Shown one piece after another: positions 32,877-41,880 of a stretch of DNA of 64,000 bases. Source of the DNA: an uncultured Collinsella sp. (GTDB taxonomy: Bacteria > Actinomycetota > Coriobacteriia > Coriobacteriales > Coriobacteriaceae); assembly GCA_900541645.1 (NCBI GenBank), contig UQKQ01000010.1, positions 3,395 to 67,394 of the forward strand, given 5' to 3'. Each line of letters begins with the position of its first letter. Position 1 is the first letter of the stretch. A program made the translations under genes and the position numbers. A model generated the notes under the pieces. That model was not told the DNA's origin. It saw only the letters and a program-made list of their open reading frames with translations, and did no database searches.

Positions 32877-33740
32877 ATGCTCATGATCAAGATGTTTGCG
32901 AGTGACTTAGACGGAACGCTGCTGAATGCCCTGCACGAGGCAGACGGGACCATCCGCCGTGCCATTCGCGAGCTGACCGAGGCCGGCCTGCATGTGGTTC
33001 CCGCGACCGGACGCTCGACGCTGCCGATCGGCGAGCATGGCTTTACGGGCCTGGCGCTCGACGCCTGCTGCTCCAACGGGTCCATCGTGCGCGACAGCCA
33101 TGGCGAGGTGCTCAAGACCTGGACCATCGATCCGCAGATTACCGAGGAGCTGCTCAAGGCGTTCCCGGACATTTGCTTTGATTGCTCCACGCCCGATGGC
33201 ATGTTCTCGAGCGGTTCGTTCGAGATGCATCAGGCGGGCTTTAAAAAGGACAGCCCCATCAAGCGTATTGTGATGCGCGGCATGCGTGCACGTGGCGGGT
33301 ATCACGAGGAGCAGTATTTCGATCAGTCGATTGGCGATATCTTGCGTCACGATGTATGCAAGATCAACTGCCGCGTGACCTCGCTCGAGCTGGAGCGCGA
33401 CCTTAAGGCGTATTTGGCCGAGCGCTCGGACCGTGTGGTCAACGCGCCGTTCGATCCGGTGATGTTTGAGATCACGGACGTGGCGTGCAACAAGGGTGAG
33501 AGCGTGGCCTGGCTGGCGGGCTACTACGGTATTGCCGAGGACGAGGTCGCGGTTTACGGCGACGGCGGCAACGACATTGCCATGCTCAAGCGTTTCCGCC
33601 ACAGCTACGCGACCAAAAACGCAAGCGATGCAGCCAAGGCCGCCGCGAGCGCGACCATCGGCAGCTGCATGGTCCACGCCGTCCCCAAACACATGCTCGC
33701 CACCATGCGCAAGCAGAGCTCCCGCACCGTAATCGAATAA
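32877..33740 (+). CDS. HAD-superfamily (Cof-type) phosphatase
   Basis: A 287-residue cytosolic phosphatase. Motif I is FASDLDGTLLN with the nucleophile Asp; motif II is the Thr in VVPATGRST; the lysine motif III is in VACNKGESV; motif IV is YGDGGNDIAML. The cap inserted between motifs II and III is of the Cof/YbiV type. It acts on sugar phosphates, nucleotides or flavin phosphates; not distinguishable. AAGGAGAGG precedes the ATG at 32877. Single gene. Confidence 0.93.
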   Translation: MLMIKMFASDLDGTLLNALHEADGTIRRAIRELTEAGLHVVPATGRSTLPIGEHGFTGLALDACCSNGSIVRDSHGEVLKTWTIDPQITEELLKAFPDICFDCSTPDGMFSSGSFEMHQAGFKKDSPIKRIVMRGMRARGGYHEEQYFDQSIGDILRHDVCKINCRVTSLELERDLKAYLAERSDRVVNAPFDPVMFEITDVACNKGESVAWLAGYYGIAEDEVAVYGDGGNDIAMLKRFRHSYATKNASDAAKAAASATIGSCMVHAVPKHMLATMRKQSSRTVIE

Positions 33741-33769
33741 TGTGACAAAGGGACTGCCCTTCGTCACAT
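33740..33769. repeat. Short hairpin AAAGGGAC variant, copy 5
   Basis: TGTGACAAAGGG / CCCTTCGTCACA around ACTG, right at the HAD stop. The AAAGGGAC part matches the core of the GGGACAGG family, with yet another stem. It could also be a terminator, though no T-run follows. Confidence 0.6.
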
Positions 33770-33860
33770 CCAAATTATTGCCTTTACGTGTTGATGCACA
33801 CGGTGTGCAATAATACTCGCACTGTGCAATAGCGCGCAGGTTGAGTAACAAGGAGGACGC

Positions 33861-34571
33861 TTGTCCCAGCTCGAGAAATGCGATCGCCGGTCCCTTCGCT
33901 CGCAGCGTGCCCTTCGCCAGGCACTTGCCAGCGAGCTTGCCGAAAGCGGCGACCTTTCGCGCATTAATGTCGCGTCGCTCACCGAGCGCGCCGGCCTTAC
34001 GCGCCGCACGTTCTATTCGCACTACCGCGATATCCCCGACTTCATCAATCAAATCGAGGACGGCTTGCTGGCCGAGATCCGTGAACGCATTGAGCTCATC
34101 ACCGCAGCTCAGCTGCCCGATCTCTACCACAACATCGATGAACTCGAGCCGGCGCCCGGTTCGGTTGAACTGCTGCGCTATCTTGCGGCCAACCGCGACT
34201 TAATCGGTGCGCTGCTGGGTCCGGGCGGCGACCAGGCCTTCATTAAAAGGATCATCGACACCGCGCGTGAGGCTGTGGTGCCGCGTGCGCAGACGGGCAT
34301 TTTGGGCCTGGCGCTGGGCACGTTCTTTGACTACTACGTCACCTACGTCGTGAGCGCCGAGGTCGGCATGATTCAGCGCTGGTTTGAGCGTGGGCTCACC
34401 GAATCGCCCGAGGCCATGGCGCGCATTATGACGGTGCTCGCTTTTGTGCGCCCTGGTGACCTGTATGGCCAACCCATCGATATCAACGTGCCGGAATACG
34501 GCATGAAGCTATTGAACTTGCAGCTCGAGGACGCGGCCGACACCGCCGCAACCGTCGAGTCCAACAACTAA
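33861..34571 (+). CDS. TetR/AcrR-family transcriptional regulator
   Basis: A 236-residue regulator. The N-terminal helix-turn-helix reads INVASLTERAGLTRRTFYSHYRDI (residues ~35-58), followed by an all-helical ligand domain of about 165 residues. TTG start at 33861, supported by AAGGAGG at 33850-33856. It ends 11 bases before the giant activase gene, so the two are co-transcribed and it likely controls that operon; the inducer is unknown. Confidence 0.92.
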   Translation: MSQLEKCDRRSLRSQRALRQALASELAESGDLSRINVASLTERAGLTRRTFYSHYRDIPDFINQIEDGLLAEIRERIELITAAQLPDLYHNIDELEPAPGSVELLRYLAANRDLIGALLGPGGDQAFIKRIIDTAREAVVPRAQTGILGLALGTFFDYYVTYVVSAEVGMIQRWFERGLTESPEAMARIMTVLAFVRPGDLYGQPIDINVPEYGMKLLNLQLEDAADTAATVESNN

Positions 34572-34582
34572 GAGGAGAGACA

Positions 34583-37500
34583 ATGAGCAAACTCGTCGAG
34601 GGCATCAAGGATCGTATGGTCGCTGCCGCACGCGAGGCCGCGCCCGCCGTGGTGGACGCCGCGCAGAAGGCCGCGACCGCGGCTGCCGAGAAAGTTGCCG
34701 AGGCAGTTGCCGATGCCAAGAACGCGGCAGGGGAGACGCTCACCGCTGACGCAGCCACGCCCAACGTTGCCGAGTCCGTAACCGCCACCGCCGCCCACGC
34801 CCCCGAAGGCGCGATCTTCAACCCCGAGGCCGCCCGCGGCAACCTGCACCTGGGCATCGACGTGGGCTCCACCACCGTCAAGCTTGCCGTGCTCAACGAT
34901 GACAACCAGATCGTCTACGCCAAGTACCAGCGCCACCACACCGACGTCCGTGCCTGCGCCCGCGATCTGTTCGAGGGCGCCGCGACTGTGCTGCCGACGG
35001 CCCAGATGACCTGCGCCATCACCGGCTCGGGCGGTCTGCTGCTGTCCCAGTGGCTCGACTTGGAGTTTGTCCAGGAGGTCATCGCCAGCAAACGCGCCGT
35101 CGAGACCCTTATCCCGGCCACCGATGTCGCCATCGAGCTGGGCGGTGAGGACGCCAAGATCATCTACTTTGACAACGGCATCGAGCAGCGCATGAACGGC
35201 ACCTGCGCCGGCGGCACGGGCGCGTTCATCGATCAGATGGCCACTCTGCTGCACACCGACGCGAGCGGCCTCAACGAGCTCGCGGCCAACGCCACCACCA
35301 TCTATCCCATCGCCAGCCGTTGCGGCGTCTTTGCCAAGACCGACGTGCAGCCGCTCCTCAACGAGGGCGCCCGCCCCGAGGACGTCGCCGCTTCCATCTT
35401 CCAGGCCGTCGTGACCCAGACCATCTCGGGCCTGGCGTGCGGCCGTCCCATTCGCGGTAACGTCGCCTTCCTGGGCGGCCCGCTGCAGTATCTCTCCGAG
35501 TTGCGCCACCGCTTCTACCTCACGCTCAACCTGGACGAGGAGCACCGCATTGTGCCCCAAAACGCCCACCTGTTTGTGGCGAGCGGCGCTGCCATGGCGC
35601 ACGAGTCCAACAAGCTCAGCACGTTCCCGCAGCTTATCGAGGCCATCGACAGCCTGGGTGACACGCAGGGTGCCGAGGTCGAGCGCCTGGATCCGCTCTT
35701 TGCCACCGACGAGGACTTTGCCGAGTTCAAGAACCGCCACGACCAGGAAGTCGTCCCCAAGGGTAAGCTCGACGGCTACACCGGCCGCGTGTTCATCGGC
35801 ATCGACGCCGGCTCCACCACCATGAAGGCCGCGCTCGTGGGCGAGGACGGCCAGCTGTTGCACACCTGGTACGGCAACAACAACGGCGACATCCTGGGCA
35901 CGGCCAAGGTCATCATGGCCGATTTCTACAATCACATCCCTGCCGGCTGCACCATCGGCCACGTGACCACCACGGGCTACGGCGAGGCGCTGCTCATCGA
36001 GGCCCTCAAGGCCGATTCCGGCGAGATCGAGACCGTCGCGCACCTGCGCGGCGCCAAGGCATTCCTGCCCGGTGTCGAGTTTATCCTGGACATCGGCGGC
36101 CAGGACATGAAGTGCCTGCGCGTGAAGGACGGCGTCATCGAGCACATTATGCTCAACGAGGCCTGCTCATCGGGCTGCGGCAGCTTTATCGAGAGCTTCG
36201 CCGTGTCCATGAACATGGACGTGCGCGCGTTCGCCGATGCCGCCATCCATGCCAAGGCCCCGGTCGATTTGGGCAGCCGCTGCACGGTCTTTATGAACTC
36301 GCGCGTCAAGCAGGCGCAAAAGGAAGGTGCCACGGTGGGCGACATCGCGGCCGGCCTGTCCTATTCCGTCATCAAGAATGCCCTGTTCAAGGTCATTAAG
36401 CTGCGCGACCCCAAGGAGATCGGCAGCCAGGTGATCGTTCAGGGTGGCACCTTTATGTCCGATGCCACGCTGCGCGCATTTGAGCAGCTCACCGGCGTGC
36501 ACGCCGTGCGTCCCGACATCGCCGGCTGCATGGGTGCTTACGGTGCGGCCCTGCTCGCCCGCGACCGCGCCGGCGCCGACGGCACCTCGACCATCCTTTC
36601 TGCCGAGGACATCGCGCACCTCACCGTGACGCAAAAACACGTCCGCTGCGGCCGTTGCTCCAACAACTGCCAGCTCACCGTCAACGATTTTGGCGGCGGC
36701 AGGCGTTTCATTACCGGTAACCGCTGCGAGAAGGGTGCCGGCCACAAAAAGCAAAAAACCGAGGCTCCTAACCTCTTTAAAAAGAAAAACGAGCTGCTCT
36801 TTAACCGCGAGGTGCTGAGCCCCGACGAGGCCCCGCGCGGCACCGTGGGTATCCCGCGCGCACTCAACATGTACGAGAACTACCCCTTCTGGCATGCGTT
36901 CTTTACGCGCCTGGGCTTTAGCGTGCAGCTGTCCGACCAGTCGAGCAAGAAGACCTACCAGGCGGGCATCGAGTCCATGCCGTCCGAGAGCGTGTGCTAT
37001 CCGGCAAAGATGAGCCACGGCCATGTGATGAACCTTATCGACCGCGATGTCGACTTCATCTGGATGCCGTGCGTGCGCTGGGAGCGCAAGGAGGATCCGA
37101 CGGCTGGCAACTGCTATAACTGCCCCATCGTCATGAGCTACCCCACGGCGTTGGCACTCAACATCGACGAGATCCGCGAGCAGAACATCGAGTTCCTGTA
37201 TCCGTTTGTGCCGTATCACGACAAGACCGAGCTCAAGCGCCGTCTGTACCAGGTGCTCGCCGTCGACCGTGTGGCCGATGCGCAAGCCGGTCGCGGTCGC
37301 GTGCGTGGGCCCAAGATCACGCGCTCCGAGGTCGATGCCGCTGTCAACGCTGCCTTTGAGGCCGATGCGCGTTTCCATGAGGACATCCAGACCATGGGCG
37401 AGGAGGCTCTTAAGTGGGTCGAGGACCACGGTGGCCACGGCATTGTGCTCGCCGGCCGCCCCTACCATAACGACCCCGAGATCAACCATGCCCTGCCCGA

Positions 37501-39373
37501 GCTTATCTCGAGCTTTGGCTTTGCGGTCTTTACCGAGGATTCGCTCGCGCACCTGGTAAAGCCTGAGCGTCCGATTCGCGTCGTCGACCAGTGGATGTAC
37601 CACAGCCGCCTGTATGCCGTCGCCCGTTTTGTGACGATGCGCAACGACCTGGATCTGATCCAGCTCAATTCCTTCGGCTGTGGCCTGGACGCTCTGACCA
37701 CCGACCAGGTGCAGGAAATCCTTGAGGCCAGCGGCAAGATCTACACCGTGCTCAAGATCGACGAGGTGTCCAACCTGGGCGCTGCGCGCATCCGCATCCG
37801 CTCGCTCATGGCGGCGCTCAAGGACCAGGAGGCCGAGCGCTTGGCCGAGGCTACGGCAGCGGGCGAGGCCTACGAGCAGGGCGACGCCGCGCCGGTGGCA
37901 CCCTCCATGGATGCTCCCGCATTCGCGAGCCGCAAGTACACGTTCGAGGCGCAGCGTGAGAGCGCCTCGACCGCATGGCCCAAGGTGCCCTTTACCGAGC
38001 AGATGCGCGAGGAGGGTTACACCATCCTGTGCCCGCAGATGGCGCCGATCCACTTTGACCTGGTCAAAGAGGTGTTCCGCGGTGCCGGCTACAACCTGGA
38101 GCTGCTGCCCTCGACTGACCACGATGCCGTCGAGGCCGGTCTGCGCTATGTGAACAACGACATCTGCTATCCGTCGATCCTGGTGACGGGTCAGATCATG
38201 GAGGCCATCGAGAGCGGTCGGTACGACCTGTCCAAGACAGCCGTGGTCATCAGCCAGACCGGCGGTGGCTGCCGTGCCACCAACTACATCGCGCTTATCC
38301 GCAAGGCCCTGCGCGAGAGCGGCCACCCCGAGATTCCGGTGATCTCGCTTTCGGCCGTGGCGCTGGGCGAGGACAACCCCGGCTTTAAGATTACGCCGGC
38401 GCTGCTTAAGCAGGCAGTCTACGCGGTGCTCTTTGGCGACGTGATGATGCAGATGCTCTATCGTTGCCGCCCGTACGAGGCAACGCCCGGTGCGGCGAAC
38501 GCACTCTACGAGGAGTACATGGCGCGCGCCCGCAAGCTGGCGCCCAAGTTCAACAGGCATAACTACACCAAGCTGTGCCGCGAGGCCATCCGCGCGTTCG
38601 ACTCCATGCCGCTCGTGGGCGAGGGCACCAAGCCGCGCGTGGGCGTGGTCGGCGAGATCTTGGTCAAGTTCCATCCCACGGCCAACAACCACGTGGTCGA
38701 CGTTATCGAGCGCGAGGGCTGCGAGGCCGTGGTGCCGGGTCTGCTCGACTTCTTCCTGTACTCCATGAGCAACGCCGAGCTGCAGAAGGACGAGCTGGGA
38801 AGCTCTCCCACTACGCGCGCGGGCATGCAGGCGCTCATCAAGCTGGTGGACTGGATGCGCACGCCGGTGGAGGAGATGCTCGAGAAGTCCCGCCGCTTTG
38901 AGGCGCCCGAGCGCATCGGCACCATGGCCGATAAGGCCCGCACAGTGCTTTCGGTGTGCAACAACATGGGCGAGGGCTGGCTGCTCACGGCCGAGATGCT
39001 CGACCTGATCGATCACGGTGCGCCCAACATCATCTGCACGCAGCCCTTCGCGTGCCTGCCCAATCACGTGGTGGGCAAGGCCGTAATCAAGGAGCTGCGC
39101 CGCCAACATCCCGAGAGCAACATCGTCGCGGTGGACTACGACCCCGGCGCGTCCGAGGTCAACCAGCTCAACCGTATTAAGCTCATGATCAGCGTGGCCA
39201 AGGAGAACATGCGCGCCGGTAAGGGCTTTAAGCTCGAGAAGGTGGCGCCGCTCGCGATGGACGAGGTCACCGGCCAGATGCGTGCTCATGACGGCTGTGT
39301 GAGCTGCGGGCCGGCCAGCGAGGAGGCCGTGGCATCGGTCGCCGAGCGCCTGGGACGCGGCATTAAGAAGTAA
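34583..39373 (+). CDS. Fused 2-hydroxyacyl-CoA dehydratase activase/dehydratase-like protein
   Basis: A 1,596-residue cytoplasmic protein. After an Ala-rich helical N-terminus (~85 residues) come two BcrAD/BadFG ASKHA ATPase domains, starting GIDVGSTTVK (91) and GIDAGSTTMK (406). Key Cys lie in NGTCAGGTGAF (Cys208) and EACSSGCGSF (Cys528, 532). A Cys motif VRCGRCSNNCQLTV (~residue 690) is followed by a DUF2229 region (FWHAFFTRLGFSVQLSD...). The rest resembles the HgdB dehydratase (NNDICYPSILVTGQIMEA, SQTGGGCRATNY), and the C-terminus carries DGCVSCGPASEE. Activases inject electrons with ATP into radical dehydratases of 2-hydroxyacyl-CoA. The natural substrate of these large fusions is unknown. 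GAGGAGAG precedes the ATG. Confidence 0.92.
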   Translation: MSKLVEGIKDRMVAAAREAAPAVVDAAQKAATAAAEKVAEAVADAKNAAGETLTADAATPNVAESVTATAAHAPEGAIFNPEAARGNLHLGIDVGSTTVKLAVLNDDNQIVYAKYQRHHTDVRACARDLFEGAATVLPTAQMTCAITGSGGLLLSQWLDLEFVQEVIASKRAVETLIPATDVAIELGGEDAKIIYFDNGIEQRMNGTCAGGTGAFIDQMATLLHTDASGLNELAANATTIYPIASRCGVFAKTDVQPLLNEGARPEDVAASIFQAVVTQTISGLACGRPIRGNVAFLGGPLQYLSELRHRFYLTLNLDEEHRIVPQNAHLFVASGAAMAHESNKLSTFPQLIEAIDSLGDTQGAEVERLDPLFATDEDFAEFKNRHDQEVVPKGKLDGYTGRVFIGIDAGSTTMKAALVGEDGQLLHTWYGNNNGDILGTAKVIMADFYNHIPAGCTIGHVTTTGYGEALLIEALKADSGEIETVAHLRGAKAFLPGVEFILDIGGQDMKCLRVKDGVIEHIMLNEACSSGCGSFIESFAVSMNMDVRAFADAAIHAKAPVDLGSRCTVFMNSRVKQAQKEGATVGDIAAGLSYSVIKNALFKVIKLRDPKEIGSQVIVQGGTFMSDATLRAFEQLTGVHAVRPDIAGCMGAYGAALLARDRAGADGTSTILSAEDIAHLTVTQKHVRCGRCSNNCQLTVNDFGGGRRFITGNRCEKGAGHKKQKTEAPNLFKKKNELLFNREVLSPDEAPRGTVGIPRALNMYENYPFWHAFFTRLGFSVQLSDQSSKKTYQAGIESMPSESVCYPAKMSHGHVMNLIDRDVDFIWMPCVRWERKEDPTAGNCYNCPIVMSYPTALALNIDEIREQNIEFLYPFVPYHDKTELKRRLYQVLAVDRVADAQAGRGRVRGPKITRSEVDAAVNAAFEADARFHEDIQTMGEEALKWVEDHGGHGIVLAGRPYHNDPEINHALPELISSFGFAVFTEDSLAHLVKPERPIRVVDQWMYHSRLYAVARFVTMRNDLDLIQLNSFGCGLDALTTDQVQEILEASGKIYTVLKIDEVSNLGAARIRIRSLMAALKDQEAERLAEATAAGEAYEQGDAAPVAPSMDAPAFASRKYTFEAQRESASTAWPKVPFTEQMREEGYTILCPQMAPIHFDLVKEVFRGAGYNLELLPSTDHDAVEAGLRYVNNDICYPSILVTGQIMEAIESGRYDLSKTAVVISQTGGGCRATNYIALIRKALRESGHPEIPVISLSAVALGEDNPGFKITPALLKQAVYAVLFGDVMMQMLYRCRPYEATPGAANALYEEYMARARKLAPKFNRHNYTKLCREAIRAFDSMPLVGEGTKPRVGVVGEILVKFHPTANNHVVDVIEREGCEAVVPGLLDFFLYSMSNAELQKDELGSSPTTRAGMQALIKLVDWMRTPVEEMLEKSRRFEAPERIGTMADKARTVLSVCNNMGEGWLLTAEMLDLIDHGAPNIICTQPFACLPNHVVGKAVIKELRRQHPESNIVAVDYDPGASEVNQLNRIKLMISVAKENMRAGKGFKLEKVAPLAMDEVTGQMRAHDGCVSCGPASEEAVASVAERLGRGIKK

Positions 39374-39402
39374 CTGGCCTGCTATGGGCTAGATATGGGA
39401 CA

Positions 39403-39438
39403 AACGGGTGGCAGCCGTACCGGTTACCACCCGTTTTT
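39403..39438 (+). terminator. Terminator of the activase operon
   Basis: AACGGGTGG / CCACCCGTT stem followed by TTTTT, 30 bases after the stop. Confidence 0.88.
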
Positions 39439-39490
39439 ACTGGACATCTGTTGCGTAAACGGTCCAACTATCACCCCCTGCGAACTTGGA

Positions 39491-39622
39491 TTTCGGAAGT
39501 ATGCGGCAAAATTTGAATAGGCCGAGCACACTGGATATGCCCAAGCTTTGTACCTGCGGTTTTATTGGTGAAAAACCGGGGTGTGCTCGAGGGCTCCGGA
39601 ATTTGCCGCATACTTCCGAAAA
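39491..39622. repeat. Palindromic element with 22-bp arms
   Basis: TTTCGGAAGTATGCGGCAAA (from 39491) recurs inverted at 39600-39622. A second inner pair GAGCACAC / GTGTGCTC lies at 39524 and 39581, and a small hairpin around GCGGTTTTATTGGTGAAAAA near 39557. The 39374-39855 interval holds this, the terminator upstream, and no clear gene. Confidence 0.82.
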
Positions 39623-39855
39623 CAACGTCTCGGTGGCACCAAAAATTGCCTCTAGAACCCTGAGATAATGAACATATTGTAGCCGTTCGCCGCAAATTAT
39701 CGTCCGTTCATGGAACCTATCTCCAACGAGTTGTAACCATATGGTTTGATGTTGAAAACATATGATTGCCGGCAGGCCATAGGTGACGTTCCCCCTGATA
39801 TCGGAGGTTCCAGGTATGTTTCGCGCTCCGTTAAATAACTATCGGTTGGGCTAAC

Positions 39856-40305
39856 ATGGGTCGCCGTGCTATTTCGATAACCCTTGCAGTGGTCTGCCTG
39901 GCTGTGCTCTTAGGCGCTACGGGGCTGTTTGCTATAAGTCGAGAAACATCCTATATGCAGGAATGTGCTTCCGAAGGCTTTGCCATTGATGGTTACTATC
40001 GGGATGACAAAACGAGTCGGGAAACCCTGGCTTTTCTTGAGGAGGACAACTGTCGATGGCAGCTGGTCGACCAAGACGGAATCTGCACAGACGGGCAGTT
40101 TAAGCGTACGGATGACCCCAACATCCTGATATTAAAGAAGGAAAACGGTGAAGAATTCGGTACGGTCCACGTGGCGTACCTGTCACGCCGACGCGATCAG
40201 GGCTTGCTCTACCTATTTAGAGATACCAGGGTGACCCGTTTTTATCTGGTGAGTACCGGTCCGGCGTTTACGGTGGAGTCTGGCGATGTCGATGCGGACA
40301 GTTGA
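39856..40305 (+). CDS. Small membrane-anchored hypothetical protein
   Basis: A 149-residue protein with one N-terminal hydrophobic segment (SITLAVVCLAVLLGATGLFA, residues 6-25) and an outside-facing domain of about 115 residues with GYYRDDKTSRETLAFLEEDN and repeated beta-type strands. No family recognised. No good ribosome binding site is visible before the ATG; codon use is less biased than its neighbours. It is followed by a clear terminator, which supports it being expressed. Confidence 0.6.
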   Translation: MGRRAISITLAVVCLAVLLGATGLFAISRETSYMQECASEGFAIDGYYRDDKTSRETLAFLEEDNCRWQLVDQDGICTDGQFKRTDDPNILILKKENGEEFGTVHVAYLSRRRDQGLLYLFRDTRVTRFYLVSTGPAFTVESGDVDADS

Positions 40306-40326
40306 TTCACGGCAATAAAACAGCGA

Positions 40327-40361
40327 GCGGGGCACGGACATGAATCGCGCCCCGCTTTTTT
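40327..40361 (+). terminator. Terminator after the small membrane protein
   Basis: GCGGGGC / GCCCCGC stem followed by TTTTTT. It could also serve the DUF389 gene on the other strand, though the T-run favours plus. Confidence 0.8.
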
Positions 40362-40433
40362 GCTCGCGGCCTGCGTCGCGTCTGCGCTTCGTTCCGACTC
40401 GCGCCTGTGCGCGCATCCATCTCACGTCCCGCA

Positions 40434-41573
40434 TCACTTCACATCGAACTCCACGCGATCGAGCTCGGGCACGTTGAGGTCGATGAGCTTGCGGGCAACG
40501 CGGCGGTCGTGTGCCCCAAGCGCCTCGCCTGTCGTCACATGGGCGACAATCTCGCGCTCGACGATGCCTTCCTCGTCCCCTTCGGTGGCCGAGGTCTCGA
40601 CGGCGACGGTGTAATCCTTAAAGCCCGGCAGCACCGCGGCAAGCTCGCGTGTGGTCTCGGTGACGCCGTAGCCGTCCTGCACGCCGACCTGCGCCGAGCC
40701 AATGGACCCCGCGGTCATGACGATGCAGGGGATGGCAAAGATCACCGTACCCACGATGATGCGGCGGCGCACCTTGTGTGACAGCTCATCGACCTCGGCA
40801 TCTTCTTCGGCGGTCACAATGCCGTCGCCGTTGAGGTCGCGCTTGAGCGGCACGCGCAAAAGAAGTAGTACGGCTTCGGCCGCCAGCGCGATAAAGACGA
40901 CGTTGATGCCAAACTCGTAAAGCGCCGAGAGAAACAGCGACCCGCTTGCGATGGCGATGCCATAGCCCGCCGCGCACAGGGGCGGCATGAGCGCGGTCGC
41001 CACGGCCACGCCGGCGATGAGCGTTGCGGGCTCCTGGTCGCGCGAGTTGCCCAGGCCACCCGCAAAGCCGCCCGCGAGCGCGACGGCAAGGTCCCACACG
41101 GTGGGCGTCGAGTTGTCGATAATGGCGGCTGTGGTGGTGCCAAGGGGCGAGAGCTTAAAGTACAACGTGGATGTGACCAGGCAAAAGGCCATTTGCAGCG
41201 CAAGGCCGGCGACGGCTTCGACGGTAATCTCGCGGTCGAGCGTGGCGATGCCATATGCCATGGCAAGGACCGATCCCATAAGCGGGCAGATGAGCATGGC
41301 GCCCACGATGGCGATGTCCGAATCGATATCGAGGCCAATACTTGCGATTAACATCGCGATGATGAGGATGCACAGGTGAGTGCCAGTCAGACGCGCCCCG
41401 TTTACAAAACGCTTGCGGATCACGTGATAGGGTGCGCGTCCCTCGCGAATGTTGAACGCGCGCTTGAGGAAGCGGGTGACGTTTTCCATGGCTTCGCTAT
41501 GAGCAGGGCGGATGCCGTGACGCCGATGATGACGCTCGCGCAGTCGTTCGATCTGTTGCTTGTCGAGTTCCAT
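40434..41573 (-). CDS. DUF389 family membrane protein with an EF-hand-like loop
   Basis: A 379-residue protein. Residues ~62-240 hold about six membrane segments of the DUF389 family (AIVGAMLICPLMGSVLAMAYGI; AIIDNSTPTVWDLAVALAGGFAGG; AGVAVATALMPPLCAAGYGIA), function unknown. After the membrane part, residues 246-257 read DLNGDGIVTAEE, with Asp, Asn, Asp and Glu at positions 1, 3, 5 and 12 and Gly at 6, a textbook calcium-binding EF-hand loop. One more membrane helix and a ~90-residue soluble tail follow. I chose the ATG at 41573 (GAGGTGG before it) over the frame extending to 41720. Single gene. Confidence 0.87.
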   Translation of the reverse strand: MELDKQQIERLRERHHRRHGIRPAHSEAMENVTRFLKRAFNIREGRAPYHVIRKRFVNGARLTGTHLCILIIAMLIASIGLDIDSDIAIVGAMLICPLMGSVLAMAYGIATLDREITVEAVAGLALQMAFCLVTSTLYFKLSPLGTTTAAIIDNSTPTVWDLAVALAGGFAGGLGNSRDQEPATLIAGVAVATALMPPLCAAGYGIAIASGSLFLSALYEFGINVVFIALAAEAVLLLLRVPLKRDLNGDGIVTAEEDAEVDELSHKVRRRIIVGTVIFAIPCIVMTAGSIGSAQVGVQDGYGVTETTRELAAVLPGFKDYTVAVETSATEGDEEGIVEREIVAHVTTGEALGAHDRRVARKLIDLNVPELDRVEFDVK

Positions 41574-41880
41574 GTCCACCTCGTTCTGGCACGGGCCGCG
41601 CAACGCGCCCGTTGTCCTAACTCTACACCGTGGCGGACGAGGTGTCTGTTGGATGCGGAATCCGATAGGGCGGATGACGCGGGAGCAAATGCAAATCACA
41701 GGTTCAATTTGATCCCGCAATAATATGATGCACCAGCTCCTACATATGTGACGAAATTGTGAAGCACGAGAGCGTGAATTTCAAAAAATACGCTGGTCGC
41801 CAATGTTTCGCAACAGAATTCAAAAATCGACAGCTACCGTTTGATACGTATGGATACATCCGTGTCAAAGGGAGAAAGCC
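41574..41880. other. Intergenic region between divergent DUF389 and surface-protein genes
   Basis: 307 bases without a supported gene. It must hold the promoters and leaders of both flanking genes. I see no clear -35/-10 pair or long hairpin. The last part is AT-rich relative to the flanks, and AAAGGGAG near 41870 is the ribosome binding site of the next gene. Confidence 0.6.

Noticed and set aside
36167..39289. A 1,040-residue reading frame on the minus strand
   Set aside because: It lies wholly opposite the activase fusion; composition is Arg/His/Leu-rich with no family motif, as expected of a shadow in GC-rich DNA.
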